DNA from: Siphonodentalium dalli
Lineage: Eukaryota; Mollusca; Scaphopoda; Gadilida; Siphonodentaliidae
Length of the DNA stretch: 64,000 bases
Assembly: GCA_032622095.1 (NCBI GenBank)
Contig: CP136061.1
Span: 220,069,148 to 220,133,147, forward strand
Reading direction: 5' to 3'
The translations under genes were made by a program, and so were the position numbers. Every line of letters starts with the position of its first letter. The first letter of the stretch is position 1. Of this stretch, positions 1 through 12,051 are shown piece after piece. The notes beneath the pieces are model-generated. The model made no database searches and was not told the DNA's origin. It worked only from the letters and a program-made list of their open reading frames with translations.

Positions 1-205
1 TTGTGCATGATTCATAGTGAGCTATATAGCAAACATTTAAACATTATACATAACTTATAGATTCACTATCTTTTTTGGTTGAGTTATACATATAAAGGTG
101 AAGAAAACGATGAATACTCACTTCGATGTGAGATATCTTGCCGCCATTATCGATCAGATTATGATATAGGTTTCCGGCACTGAGTTGAATCGGTATATTC
201 ATATA

Positions 206-370
206 TCCAAGCGCCGGACTCAAGTCTGAGATTAGTGTGCCTGTCATTTGCAGAATGAGGTCCCCAGAGGGTGAGTTTAGTGATGCTATCCCGAATAGCG
301 GGCTAACATCACCAAATTCACCCTCTGGGGACCTCATTCTGCTAAGACCTCATCTGCCATGGGAGACATA
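206..370. repeat. Foldback repeat, family P copy 1
   Basis: A near-perfect hairpin occupies 251-341: the left arm starting CAGAATGAGGTCCCCAGAGG is mirrored by CCTCTGGGGACCTCATTCTG, with a short centre. The outer flank (AGTCTGAGATTAGTGTGCC) is shared with related copies at 53.8-54.3 kb. Short reading frames crossing it on either strand are by-products of the palindrome. Confidence 0.8.
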
Positions 371-1847
371 GACTCAGATTGAAGTTCACGACAAAATTCA
401 CAAGTCGGTTAATGGACTGACGACTGGCTATTCGTAAACTGAATGGTATCGGACTACGGCCTCGACCATCTAGTTTACGAATAGCTCTCAATTAATATAG
501 TCCAAGTCAGTTCGTACGAAAGCCAGCTAAGATATTTGGAGAGCGAAATGCTGTTTTTCGTCCGAGACCGCCCCATTGCCATGTCTATGACATGAGTTAC
601 GCCCAGCTATAGTTGGTGGCGGGAATTCTAGTCTAATTTACTCGATTTTACCTAAGAAATCAATACGTAATGCTATATATATCGGAAAGAGTGACATCTT
701 ATGGTCAGGGTGGTGTATACTAATCTAACTTTAATGTTAAATTACACATAGAATATTCCGGTTTATTAGGACTATCATCGGTTTGTTTGCATTTTAACTG
801 AACGCCGAACTGTTCCTTAATGTACTCGGCTATGTTCGGCTTCTTTACCAACAATCGAGAACACCCAAAATCACTCATAAACAATCGAGTACACCAGATC
901 GCCGACAAAGTGTGCTGTTATTTTATTCCAACATCCCACAACATCATGTTTATATTTTAACTGTAAGTGGTCTTATATTACTTAAACATTTCTTACACGG
1001 AACGTCTCGCTATATATATGCAATTTTTAATTTACAAATTACCGAGTATAAAGTGATAGAATTAATTCAATTTACGACCACGTGGGTTGTGATTATGTTT
1101 ACCTTAAGATTTCTGGAATATTTTCGCCGGAATATGCCGCTGTCACTTCGTGAGGTCAATTGAGTACATATACTTTTTATAATATATAAAAACTGCGGTA
1201 ATGTCTTTATTTCACATTAAATTAACGCTTTCAATTTACAAGTGATGTAGTTTTCAGAACAAATATCATATCTTCTACGGAATAAGCCCGTTTATTGTCC
1301 GGGATCTCGGACGAAAAACACAATTTCACTATCCAATTATCTTAGCTGGTTTTCGTACGAGCAGACTTGGACTACAACTGACACTGACATACGGATTGAA
1401 TCAATCTTTACATCGACACTTTCGCTTTTTAGTGTAGCACAGCCATCACAACTTAGACGCTTCACTACATACTGAGTTCAGTACTCATTATTCCCATAGA
1501 TAACGGACTTTACCCACCACCACATACACAACAAAAATACGAGCAAGATTTTATTGGGAGAAGGTGGCCCTGCATGTATCCGCCCGTGATCATACGGCAC
1601 ACTGCCCCCATACAAATAACAAAACAAAAACCTCTCATTAATTAAATTACTTCCTGCAACACCATCATCGATTTTAATTCAGCAGCAGCTGAATGCCAGC
1701 GGAGAGGAACATCATTAAGTTTGGTAACTTGTGCTCCGATACCCTGTGTACCCACACCTTAGTACATCAAAATTATGTGTAATATATAAACCTACAACAA
1801 AAATCCGTGTACATAATGCGGGTTACAATAAATATGTTCAAACTTAC
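371..1847. other. No recognised gene
   Basis: AT-rich DNA with short reading frames only. The part at about 1695-1760 weakly resembles repeat Y near 47.3 kb. Downstream exons of the protease encoded at 1848-2043 should lie on the minus strand here or beyond the left edge, but I found neither an NDIAL nor a GDSGG block. Confidence 0.5.
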
Positions 1848-2043
1848 GAGCCATCAACGCAGTGGGCGGCAGTGACAAGCCATCGTGATCCGATGATGGA
1901 AGCTCCGCAGATGTGTTGGTAAAACAAACAGAATATTCCACACATCTGAAGCGACACCTGCCATGGAAACTCTGCGTCAGCGGCATTTACGCCCCCTATG
2001 ATCCGAGTGTCCGGAAATTTGTTAGCCCCGCCCACCAATACAC
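1848..2043 (-). CDS. Trypsin-like serine protease, one internal exon
   Basis: This exon encodes the start of a chymotrypsin-fold (S1) protease domain. Visible on the minus strand are the activation site and new N-terminus [20 protein letters not shown], then [19 protein letters not shown], whose His is the first member of the catalytic triad and whose Cys is the usual partner of the preceding one. The exon is bounded by an acceptor after TTTATTTGTCTGTATGTTCTGCAG-type pyrimidine sequence (AG at 2045-2044) and a strong donor GTAAGT (1847-1842). Its entry phase is 1 and exit phase 2. A basic residue before IIGG implies trypsin-like zymogen activation. The Asp and Ser triad blocks, signal peptide and any pro-domain are not in this exon. 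The insertion [10 protein letters not shown] before HICG is longer than usual in this loop. Substrate specificity cannot be judged because the S1-pocket region is missing. Confidence 0.85.
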
Positions 2044-2143
2044 CTGCAGAACATACAGACAAATAAAGATATTTGTGCACACTATAATACAACGTTTAAA
2101 GGCATAGTTCGGTTGTGTTCAAGTGGCATAAAGTTTGCCAAAT

Positions 2144-2960
2144 TTAAATAGTATCACTTACACTTTGCGTGACTTCCACGGCGAATTCATCTTTACTGAA
2201 CTCGAGGTCACCCCGGAGATCCATATGAAGATTTGTGACGATGAGATGAGAAATGTGACCTGTATTGTATCTTAAAGGATTTAGACATACATGTACAAAG
2301 AATAAAATCCAAGATGGCCGTTGCCAGCCATGTTTTTTAAACAGAATTCGCAAAAATGGTAAGCACGTATCCATCTATAGAGGTCACCCCGATGATCCAT
2401 ATGAAGTTTGGCGATGATCGAAGTGGCCATATTTTTCATCGAAAATCGTTCAAATTCTATAGCACCCATCAAGGGGTGATCTTCAACAAGCCTGTAACGT
2501 TTCAAAAACAATTCTTCAATAAATTGTGGGCTGCATGGTGTACTTAATGGCTGCCGGCGGCCATGTTTTAAAGCGAATTTCGGGGGAAAGGGAGGCTCCC
2601 ATCTATAATGTTTGGTGACGATTGGGTGAGAAATGTGACATGTAAGGTGTGCTAAAGTATTTAGTAACAAAAAGAGTAAAACACAAGATGTCCGCTGGCA
2701 GCCAAGTTTTTTTTAAACATAATTCGGAAAAAATGGTAAGCACATATCTAAAGGCCACTCCGAGGATCTATTTGAAGTTTGCTGATGTTTGGATGAGGGA
2801 TATTCTCTGTAGGGATGTGCTAAAGGATTTAGTAATGCAAAGAGTAAAATCCAAGATGGCTGTCAGCGGCCATGTTTTTCATCGAAAATCGTTCAAATTC
2901 GATAGCTCCCATCTAGAGGTGCTCCTAGACTCATATTCCGAATATCGTTGAAATCGGTCA
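2144..2960 (+). repeat. Degenerate ~165 bp tandem array, copy 1
   Basis: Repeated blocks share the order TCATATGAAGTTTGG, GATGAGGGATGTG, GTGCTAAAGGATTTAGT, AAAATCCAAGATGGC and GGCGGCCATGTTTT. Unit anchors fall near 2311, 2546, 2685 and 2854, so spacing is irregular and units have been deleted or shuffled. The same unit is better preserved at 10.6-11.7 kb. The short open frames across it have no coding signal of their own. Confidence 0.75.
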
Positions 2961-4274
2961 GTTTGTTTGAGTGATCGCGCACGGTCGCGAACGATAAAAA
3001 TTGTTAAAAGAAATAGACAAACTAAGTCACATAACTCTCGTATAAAAGATTGGACAAACCTGGTTGTTTTCGAACTCGTTCGAAACATTGTTGCAACAGA
3101 CCGATTTACAAAATATGGATGGAATAGGTTGACGTTTGTTTGAGCTATCGCGCTAACGGTCTCCTGTCCGTCCGGTTGTCCGTCCGCTCGCCCGCCCGCT
3201 CTCACCAAACCATAAGTCGAGTTTAGAAAAGAAAAAAAAGAAGGCTCGAAAAAAATGGAAGAAAACCCGACTAGCAGAGAAGGAATGTATTATTGGACTT
3301 TTATGCTGCATATATATGGACTTTTACTCATTCACTTGAGTTGACTATATGTTTCACTATAGTAGATGTCACTTGACTCGATAGCACTTGGCAAATGTGA
3401 TATGCCACTCAATGCAAATTGTTTCCAAGCCCATGTTTAAAGCTAAATTATGATTACTGAAATTATTTTAAATGTTCAGGCTTATAAATTGTTGTTTTTG
3501 ACCTTCAATTATCGCTACGATGCCAATATGAGCTCATTTAATTCTTCTGGTTCTTTAATGGTATGAATATTGAAATATATACACATTTACTGTATCATTG
3601 TATGATGTTCATCATTGGGTAGATGGAAGCTTGGATTTCTGGAACGTAGAGTTTATTATGAATAGCTGAGGGATTGAACATAGCATGCTAATTATTACAA
3701 AACAAGTATTCATCTTTTCGGCCTTTTCTGCCACCGGGGAATGTAATGTGCTCCACTGCCCACTCTGTATCCAAACCAGCACTGCCCTTATGCATCGTTC
3801 TTATATTCGCGCCTGATATACATCATGGCATTATATATGGGTCTCATATACTTGTAGGCACGGCGCATAATGACATTGCAGGTTGGGAAATGGTGGCGGA
3901 GCAGCGAGCGCGTTACAAGCCCCTGTGTTTCTTCCATTTACAAAGAATAGATGTATTTTGTCAGTGCGTTCTTCAATTACTTGTTATTGGTTAATGGAAC
4001 AGACTGCAGATGGAAAATTATATAATTAAAAAAGCGACTATTTGGTCATCTGGTCGGGGCTTGTCACCAAGTGAGAGTATAGGCTACTCTCAACACTCCT
4101 TTGGTGCATATATATCCACTTGGAAATAACCGGACTATGCCTTTAATATTACCCACTTCTTATTATATAGTTTGATCGATGTCATTCATTACCCTGTCCT
4201 GTGTATGGGTGCAAGTTGGGCTGACATTTTTTGTGGAACATAAAAATGTCGGACCAACTGGCAATCTAACGAAA
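2961..4274. other. No recognised gene
   Basis: Mixed AT-rich DNA. Around 3160-3205 there is a C/G-rich GTCCGTCC-type stretch resembling simple-repeat tails next to other repeats here. The phrase CGCGCCTGAT near 3809 recurs near 4584, suggesting an old dispersed repeat. I see no splice-supported coding exon. Confidence 0.4.
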
Positions 4275-4445
4275 CAAAATCAACATCATTAAGCGTCCAT
4301 TTCCAACGTTATTATTGTAGCTCGTGGCAGTTGCGTCTACACAAAACTGGAAGCAAGTAGGAGCATGTGACGTAATATCGACCAACCAATGCCCTGCATT
4401 CATGTTCCACGGCGAATGCACGTATGAGTGTAAATATATAACCAC
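4275..4445 (+). repeat. Dispersed repeat R, copy 1
   Basis: About 170 bp matching 17117-17297 in inverse orientation. Shared blocks include CATTTCCAACGTTATT, GTTGCGTCTACACAAAA, CGACCAAC and GAATGCA. The reading frames across it are not conserved as protein between the two copies, so a non-coding dispersed repeat is the better reading. Confidence 0.6.
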
Positions 4446-4777
4446 ATCAGCGTGTAAAGAGCGTGAATCGACATATTTGGACAAACTGAGCATTACAAAG
4501 GCATACAACCACTTTGGTGCTATAAAATGACCATGTTTATACCCACTATTTTTTTCCAAGTCCCCCTTGGTGTTTACTATACGCGCCTGATTACATTGAT
4601 GGCAATATAGAATATATTATGGATATCCGTTCCGCTTGTAGCTTGTCGACATTAAACTTCCATTTCAGACGATGCCCAATCATATACATTATTCACTCGA
4701 TATCTGATTGGGAGACAGGTCAGAATAAGTTATAATAGAATCTGCGATGATGATTGACATTTCCCATTTATAGCATA

Positions 4778-5933
4778 CTAGCAGGTTAGCCCGCCACTGG
4801 CGGCATTCGTCCCATGGCTTTGTTTCAGAAACATGACATTTTTGTAATTATTTTGTTTTTATTTATTTTTGTTTTTTATTTTTGAATATGAATTTAATGT
4901 TTTTTAAATTTAATATATTTTGTTTCTGAATTGTTTTTTTATTGTTAATTTTTTTTAATTTTAAATTGTTTTAATTAAATTGTAAATTGTTTTAATTAAT
5001 TTTTTTGTTTCTGGCGGAAAAATTTACCCGTAGAAATCCCCCCTTCCTAGGAACGACAGACAACGCATTCTTTGTTTCGTGAAATCTCTCTACGATAACA
5101 TTGCATTGAATTTAAAACAAACGCTTCCCGTCGGGAAATCTGTCTGCATAATATTTTGAGTCTGCCGTGTCGTGAAATCTCTCTGCATAATAGATAACAT
5201 TGCATTGAATCTGTTGTTGGCATTCAGGGCTTCGGGTCGTTGTTGTTGGCATCACGGCTCCCCGAAAACTCTCACATTGCCGAAAACGTGTATTTAGTAA
5301 TATCGTTGTTGTTGATATTTACGGCTTGGGGGCTATTTTCTTATTTAGCAAGTTTGAGCTCAATCGGTTCGAGTCTATAAAGGACACACTCATATATATG
5401 ACACTTCCCGTGGGTAGCAAGTTTGAGCTCAATCGGCATTCCCTGGAATTTCCCGTAGATTGGCAGATTCCAGTAGCTTTATAACGGTATATCTGGGGAG
5501 AAATCTGATGCTATATTCGTGATTATCTGGGATGATTTCGGTATATAATGATATACTGTAAAAACAAAGCGCGCCATCCGTGCTCGCAGGGTTGGTCAGA
5601 AACAAATGTTTTTTAAATTTAATGTATGTTCCGTATATCTCTCTGCAGATGCAAATAACGTTGAATGGCAAACAGACGCTCTTTATAGAGATGCGTCAAA
5701 AACAAACGCTCATTAAACAATCACTTGATTAACCCACGCCGTGCCTTTGTGGTGATTTGAGATTGGAGAACGGGTGCTCTGAGCTTCTCTAAACCGCGAC
5801 CACGGTCGTATCGGTGTGATTTGACACTTACATAGGAAGTTTGAGCTCAATCTTTACACGCGTTTTGGATTCTATGAAGTACATACATACATATATACGA
5901 AGTCTCAAAATATATAGTATAGAAGAAGAAGAT
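4778..5933 (-). mobile_element. Helitron-like non-autonomous element H1
   Basis: On the minus strand the 3' end is ...GGCGGGCTAACCTGCTAG followed by T, with a CCGCCAGTGGCGG hairpin just inside, as Helitron 3' ends have. The 5' end reads TCTATACTATATATTTTG. The ~625 bp next to the 5' end (5308-5933) are nearly identical to 44990-45614 in element H4, while the 3' parts diverge. A T-rich run lies at 4848-5010. No Rep or helicase coding is present, so it depends on an enzyme supplied elsewhere. The base before the 5' TC is T rather than the expected A. Confidence 0.65.
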
Positions 5934-5999
5934 TAGTATCACACCGCGTAATCAAATGGCATGATCTGCACCTAAAAACTATAATCTTGTACATTAACA

Positions 6000-7568
6000 A
6001 CTTTTATTGACTTCTCAAAAGCTTTCGATACCATAAATCACGATATACTATTATCTAAACTTGAATTTTATGGAGTTCGAGGCAATATAAAACATTGGTT
6101 CGAGAGTTACTTAAGAGATAGAGTGCAATATGTAGATTTAGACGGTTGTGTATCAAGTGAAATCCATATTAGAACTGGTGTCCCTCAGGGATCTATCTTA
6201 GGCCCTTTACTTTTTCTTATCTATGTGAATGACATGCACCGGAGTACATCATTACCCCTTTTATCATTTGCAGATGATACCACTGTATATGCGTCTCATC
6301 ATAATTTAGATTTACTTTTTAAGCGCACAAATATTCAACTTGAATTACTCAATCAATGGTGCAAGGCAAACAAACTGTCATTAAATGCCAAGAAAACCAA
6401 ATATATTTTATTTCAACCAACTGGTGGAAACTATAATTGCACGAAACATACTCTACAGATAAATGGTCAAATAATTGAAAGAATAGGAAGCAACTGCAAA
6501 GAAAAATCCTTCAAATTCCTTGGTATTCATCTGGACGAAAATTTAACATTCAACAACCACACGGCTTTAATTGCAACAAGAATGTCTAGAGCTCTATATG
6601 CAATTAACAGAGTTAAACACATTCTTCCAGAAAGGAATTTACGACAGTTGTATTACAGTCTAATTCATAGTCACCTAACATATGGCATAGAAATTTGGGG
6701 AAATTCGAATACGTTTAATAAATTAATAGTATTGCAGAAAAAGGCAATTCGCATTATACATAATAAAAGATATAACAGCCACACCGATCCACTCATTAAA
6801 AAAAGTAATATACTAAAAGCTCACGATCTTTATAAATTACGCACCTATCAATTCATGAACGATTGGTTCTGCAACCAACTACCTATCTCATTTCAGAACA
6901 CTTATCGCATATACCACAACCCAACAATGGTAACAAGACAAAGTGGCAAATTAGGTGGAACAAAATCTAGAACATCCTTCACCGAAAACCTCCCTTACCA
7001 TATCTTCCCGAAACTTTGGAAAGAACTAGATACATCTTTACAGTTAGTTTTACCACGTTCCAAATTTAAACGAGACGTATCTGAAGATATCGTAAGCAGC
7101 TATCTTGACAGTGTTCTTTGTAAAAACCTACACTGTTTCGACTGTTATCCGTTCATGGATGAATCAACTATATATATGTAAGAATTGTTAAGTGAATCCA
7201 ATGCATGTACGCCCATTATGTGTGAAGAATACAACTATATCATCAGTCTTATATTATACCAAAATTTATATTATATATCATAATTGAACGATATTTTACT
7301 GTATTGCCACTTAGGCTATGGAAAAAACTAAACCACAAAAGTATCGTTGTCTACACTACTATAGATAAAAAAACTTGTATCACAAATATATGCTGTCATT
7401 TGGGATCAGAGTCGGAATATAATTATCTAAGTTTGGGAGTGTGCAGGAAGACGACCAGTAGGTCATGCCATCTCCCAGTAATATATACTATATTTTGTTT
7501 GATTTTTGTATTATACATTATCATGTTTGTTATATATTACTAAATAAAATTGAATTGAATTAAAAAAA
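6000..7568 (+). mobile_element. 5'-truncated CR1/L2-like LINE, LINE1
   Basis: A non-LTR retrotransposon fragment that starts abruptly inside the reverse transcriptase domain and ends in a short tail of TTGAA repeats followed by A (7545-7568), the usual appearance of a CR1/L2-group insertion by target-primed reverse transcription. The endonuclease domain and the N-terminal part of RT are absent. It abuts Helitron-like element H1 (ends 5933), with about 60 bp of unassigned DNA between. Confidence 0.85.
6003..7181 (+). pseudogene. Reverse transcriptase fragment of LINE1
   Basis: Continuous frame from 6003 to the TAA at 7179-7181, but with an in-frame stop at 5982 and no start of its own. Motif A FIDFSKAFDT is at the beginning, then the conserved GVPQGSILGPLLFLIYVNDM, then motif C as SFADDTTVY, so both catalytic Asp sites are retained. 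The C-terminal half carries KKAIRIIHNKRYNSHTDPL and ILKAHDLYKLRTYQFM, typical of CR1/L2 elements. The frame has no internal stop over about 390 codons, which suggests a fairly young insertion. Without the endonuclease and RT N-terminus it cannot be autonomous. Confidence 0.9.
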
Positions 7569-8275
7569 TCTTCGTGCAGGAACTGCTGCTCTGCGTGCTA
7601 AATATACATTTTTGTTGTTGACGACGTCACTTTTCCAGTACCACGCCAGTCAGCATTTGTTTTTATTTTCTTACTTTGTGCGCGTTATAGTTAGAGTAAT
7701 TAAGGTATTCGTTGTGCAATAGCATGTGATTGGCCGACATTTGGAAGTGTGTGAAATGTGTCACACAAAATGACAAAAAACCCCTGTATTTTCGTAATTT
7801 TTCATGCCACGACACTCACATTTTCGTTAATTTCGAAGAAATTTAGAGCTATTATAATCTATTCGCAACGAATACCTCTTTCTGAATAGTTTGTACACGT
7901 CCTGTGTCAATATCAGTGAAAGTAAGATAGAATTTCATTACGTTCGGCGATGTTTTTTCTGTCACATGTATGTGCATACTTGTCTACATCTGATCTGCGT
8001 TGTTGACAACTCCTTATCTGATAGTAAATAAATTGGCATATTCGTGACTACGTGTGCAAATCGAACTCAGGGTAATTTGTTTCACAATTGCATTCGGAAT
8101 GCACACTAGTGTGGAGATCGGGTGGTAGATGGTTTCATAACAAAGTTTTCCAAAGTTTATCATTTACATTCATGACATTGCTGTCCATTTAATAGGACCA
8201 CCATAAGCACAGGAAATGTTATGTATTTAGTTTAAAGATGGTCGTGCTATATAGTTACTTATTAGATATGAATCA
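7569..8275. other. No recognised gene
   Basis: AT-rich single-copy-looking DNA between LINE1 and the 2.1 kb inverted-repeat element. No exon with convincing splice sites or family motif was seen on either strand. Confidence 0.4.
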
Positions 8276-8807
8276 AAGACCCCTGTCCGGAAACGCTTAT
8301 ATCGATTAATATTGATTATATATCGAATATGTTATGGTATACACAAGTGTGATTGTTTAGCTAAGGAACAATAGTGGTTACCTTTAACAGAGACCACAAA
8401 TTTTATTGTGTAACTTTTGGCACAAATAAACGTTAATTAGACCCATTATCTCTTATAACGTTGGAATAAAACAATACACACTATCAGTATTGGGATATTT
8501 GACGTTCGGAGTGCAGCCATCGGACCACTCTACTGATAGCTATATGCTATATGATATCGCCCGAATCGTCTGTTCTAAAAATAGAACAATCAATTGTCCC
8601 TTTTTATGTTTACCCATACCATAGTATGGTAAACATAATGTCGACGTCCGGATTGACCACTCGTCGTGCGTCCGTCCGTATGTATGTATGTCTGCCTGTC
8701 TGTCTGTCCGTAGACACTTTACGCATGGTGCGATAACTCAAATACAGATCGAGTTCGAATATGGGTTTGATCCGATTTATTTTAAAGGAGTTATGACCCT
8801 TTTTTCG

Positions 8808-8838
<31 letters not shown>

Positions 8839-10389
8839 GATGCTATAACTGAAGTATTTTTTGTCCGATTGTGTTCATATTTGATGTTTTTATTTATGAT
8901 GATACACTCCTCATCTGTATCGTTTTTGGTATTGATTGGCTGATCGGTTTAGAAAATAATTAACCCTTTACACACATGCTATCCAATGCAATAAGTTGAA
9001 CATATTTCTTCTGATCTGCCTCATTTATTACCTAGGTTTTTCTTAGCACGTTCTTCATCTGTATGGTTTTTGGTATTGTTTACTTAACCATTTCACTCTT
9101 ATGTTTACTTAGAATTCACCCAAGCTGCTATGACTCAAAATATTTTTCATCTGATCAACACCAAATTTGGTATATGAATTTATCATCCCTAAATACAGAT
9201 CAAGTTCGAATATGGGTTTGATCCGATATATTTTAACAGAGTTATGACCCTTTATAATTCAAGTAATTACTGCTGGGAATTTGAAGAGACGATATCTCAC
9301 AGACCATGTGTGTTATTGGAATTAGTTAATTATCACTATGGACATTAAATATGGCATGCTATAAAGCCTGACAGTGGTACCACTGGTTGCAAATTTGTTT
9401 CTAATAATGTCAAATTGATTGATGGCTATCTGGTGGAGCTCTGTTTTCTTTGCAATATTAAGTTAACCCCTTTGTTGAAACATGTTCATTACATTCGTTA
9501 ATGTACACACTATAGGACACCTATTCTAAAATATTAAATTGGAACAGTCCATTGTTACTTTGTAGGGATGTTTTACAGACATTGTTGTTTACAGACACTG
9601 TTGTCTTATCTCAGACAAAAATTAATCCACACATTCCTTAGTTCCATGATATGATGTCATTGAAAATGATTAACCCTCTCCACACATCATATGGTTTTGA
9701 TGTATTTCATTCGATCATTTTCCTATATTATGTCCAGGTTGATGGTGATCCACTTTTGATTTGCATGGATTTGGGATTAAAATTAAACCATTCCATAGAC
9801 ACATATTATGCGATAAACAGATATAATATTATCCCTTTCACTTTGATCCATGTTCAGTAAGGGTTTCAATAAATCACCAATTGAATATACATCATTAGTG
9901 GAAATGTCTTATTTTGAAATTCCCCCAGTTGCATTTGGGTTCCAGGGTAATATTAATGGTGCTGGTATACTTGAGACTGACTTATTGTATGGGTTTCTAA
10001 ATTCAATGACATGCTTTTTATAGACTATTTTGTGTTTATCAGTTCATTAGTTTGGGTAAGATTAACCCCATTCTATCCGATTTGATAACTCAAATATTTC
10101 CATTGATTATGTTTATACGTGTAGTTCTTGGCATAGTTGACGGGAACACACCCCTAACCTGCATAGTGAGGGTCATTTGGTTTATTTGCTTAAAAATATT
10201 AACATCCTACACCAATCCTGTTGACACAAAGTGATAACTAAATATTTTTCACACGATCACTATATTAAGTGTGAATTGTTGAAACATTTGCACTCATGAA
10301 AAGGTTGGTGTAAGGATTTATAAAATTTATAAAAATAGCTAATCGCTATCGCCAAGTTATTGGTTAAACATCTGCCGGACAGGGGTCTT
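8276..10389. mobile_element. 2.1 kb inverted-repeat element Z1
   Basis: AAGACCCCTGTCCGG at 8276-8290 is mirrored perfectly at 10375-10389, and the flanks ATATGAAT/ATTCATAT extend the symmetry imperfectly. Inside, from 8604 on, is ~1.75 kb related to 62434-64000. The interior has degenerate ~150 bp subrepeats around CCTCATCTGTATGGTTTTTGGTAT. An A28 run lies at 8808-8835 and a GTCCGT-type simple repeat at 8670-8710. No transposase frame is visible, so this is a non-autonomous element or an element nested between inverted repeats. No clear target duplication was found. Confidence 0.6.
8604..8638. repeat. Conserved hairpin heading repeat Z1
   Basis: TTATGTTTACCcATAC and GTATGGTAAACATAA pair with one bulged C and a 4 nt loop. 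The Z2 copy at 62434-62467 has TTATGTGTACC and GGTACACATAA: the T-to-G change in one arm is matched by A-to-C in the other. Confidence 0.75.
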
Positions 10390-10599
10390 CAATTCATATT
10401 TATTATTTTATACCCATGAAGCTAAAATTGTCATATGAAGAGATAATACATCTTTAAGATAATATCAAGGCCGTGCATGATCATATGTCAATCTCACAAC
10501 TTTACAAACGCTCTTCAGCGGAATTAAGGCAATCAACAGTGGGTTGTAGGAGAGGGCCGACGGCCCTTTCAAATCTTCCCGGGTATCACCCCCAAACTC

Positions 10600-11720
10600 C
10601 AAACTCTCTCACCCAGAAGATCAATATGAAGCATGGTGACAATCGGATGAGGGATGTGGTCTGTATGTGTGCTAAAGGATAAAGTTATGCAAAGGGTGAA
10701 ATCCAAGATGGCTGCCGGTGGCAATGCTTTTTTTTTAACGAAATTCTGAAAAACAAACAGATGGCTGCCATCTTGTGGTAACCCTAAACATCCACGTGAA
10801 GTTTAGCGACGATTGGAGAAGGGGTGTCGTCTGTAGGGTGTACCAAAGGATTTAATCATATAAAGTGTAAAATCAGAGATGGCCGCTAGCGGTCATGTTT
10901 TCCAACGAAATTCGGAAGAAAAAAGTTATGGCTCCCATCTAGTGGTCACCCAAAAGATCTATATACAGTTTGGTGACAATCGGATCAGGGATATGGTCTG
11001 TAAGATGTGCATAAGGATTTAGTCATGCACAGAGTAAAATCCAAGATGGCTGCCGGCGGCAATGTTTTTCATCGAAAAATGTTAAAATTCGATAGCAGCC
11101 ATGCATCTAGAGGTTATCCTAAACATGCTTGTACATTTTCAAAACAGTTATCCAATAAATGCGGGCTGCAAGGTGTGCCGACAGATTCAAATTTTAAATC
11201 CATTATAGCTTCTGTCGGTCATGTTTTTTTTAACGAACTGCGGAACAAATTGATGCTTCCCACCAAGAGGACACCCCAATGATTCATATGGAGTTTGGTG
11301 ATGATCGGATGAGGCAGGTGTTCTGTAAGATGTGCTAAAGGATTTAGTCATGCAAAGAGTAAAATCCACGATCGGCACTGGCGGCCATGTTTTCCAACGA
11401 AATTCGGACAAATAAATTAATGGAGCCCATCCAGAGGTCACCCCGGTTATTCATATGAAGTTTTGTGATGATAGCATTGGGGATGTGGTCAGTAGGGTGT
11501 GCCAAAGGATTTAGTCATGCAACGAGTAAAATCCAAGATGGCTGCCGGTGGCCATGTTTTTTTTTGCCAAATGACCCCAAAATGACTCGTTCCCATCTAC
11601 AAGTGAATGTCAACAGCCACGACAAATTTCATAATCATCAGAACAACGGTACGGCCTGTATCCCATGCTAATAGATTTACTTTGTTTAATACTGAAAACC
11701 AAGATGGCCGAATAATAACA
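10600..11720 (+). repeat. ~165 bp tandem array, copy 2
   Basis: Anchors of the AAAATCCAAGATGGC block fall near 10705, 10877, 11043, 11205 (degenerate), 11368, 11535 and 11701, giving a period of about 162-172 bp and about seven units. Each unit carries a small CCGGCGG/CCGCCGG-like hairpin followed by CATGTTTTTT. Open frames across it follow the repeat period and do not look like a protein family. Confidence 0.85.
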
Positions 11721-12051
11721 TTAAATTTACAGAATAGATTTGAATTTGCTTGAAACTTGTAATTATGGATATCGTGTAAGCTAGTAAATAGGGAGGTCCT
11801 GATTTAGGGAGTTTCTTGTGGTGGAAATCATGTAAAAATTTGAGCAGTTGCATATTTCCAATGTCTTCAAGCAGTAATAAATTGTGTTTCTGGCATATTT
11901 CCTGGGTATTTCATTGCTGTATACCGAGATGCAATTGCTTTTGTCTGTATTTTAAAACGTTTTTGGAGATTTGTCACTGTTGTTGCACTCCAAATACAAT
12001 AGAGATATGGTATAATAAGTATCGAATAAAGTGATTCATCGTATCCTTTGG

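Noticed and set aside
720-908. Minus-strand frame with KKPNIAEYIKEQFGV, faintly like the C-terminal part of RNase T2
   Set aside because: Cys spacing does not fit, no catalytic CAS motifs were seen nearby, and splice sites are weak.
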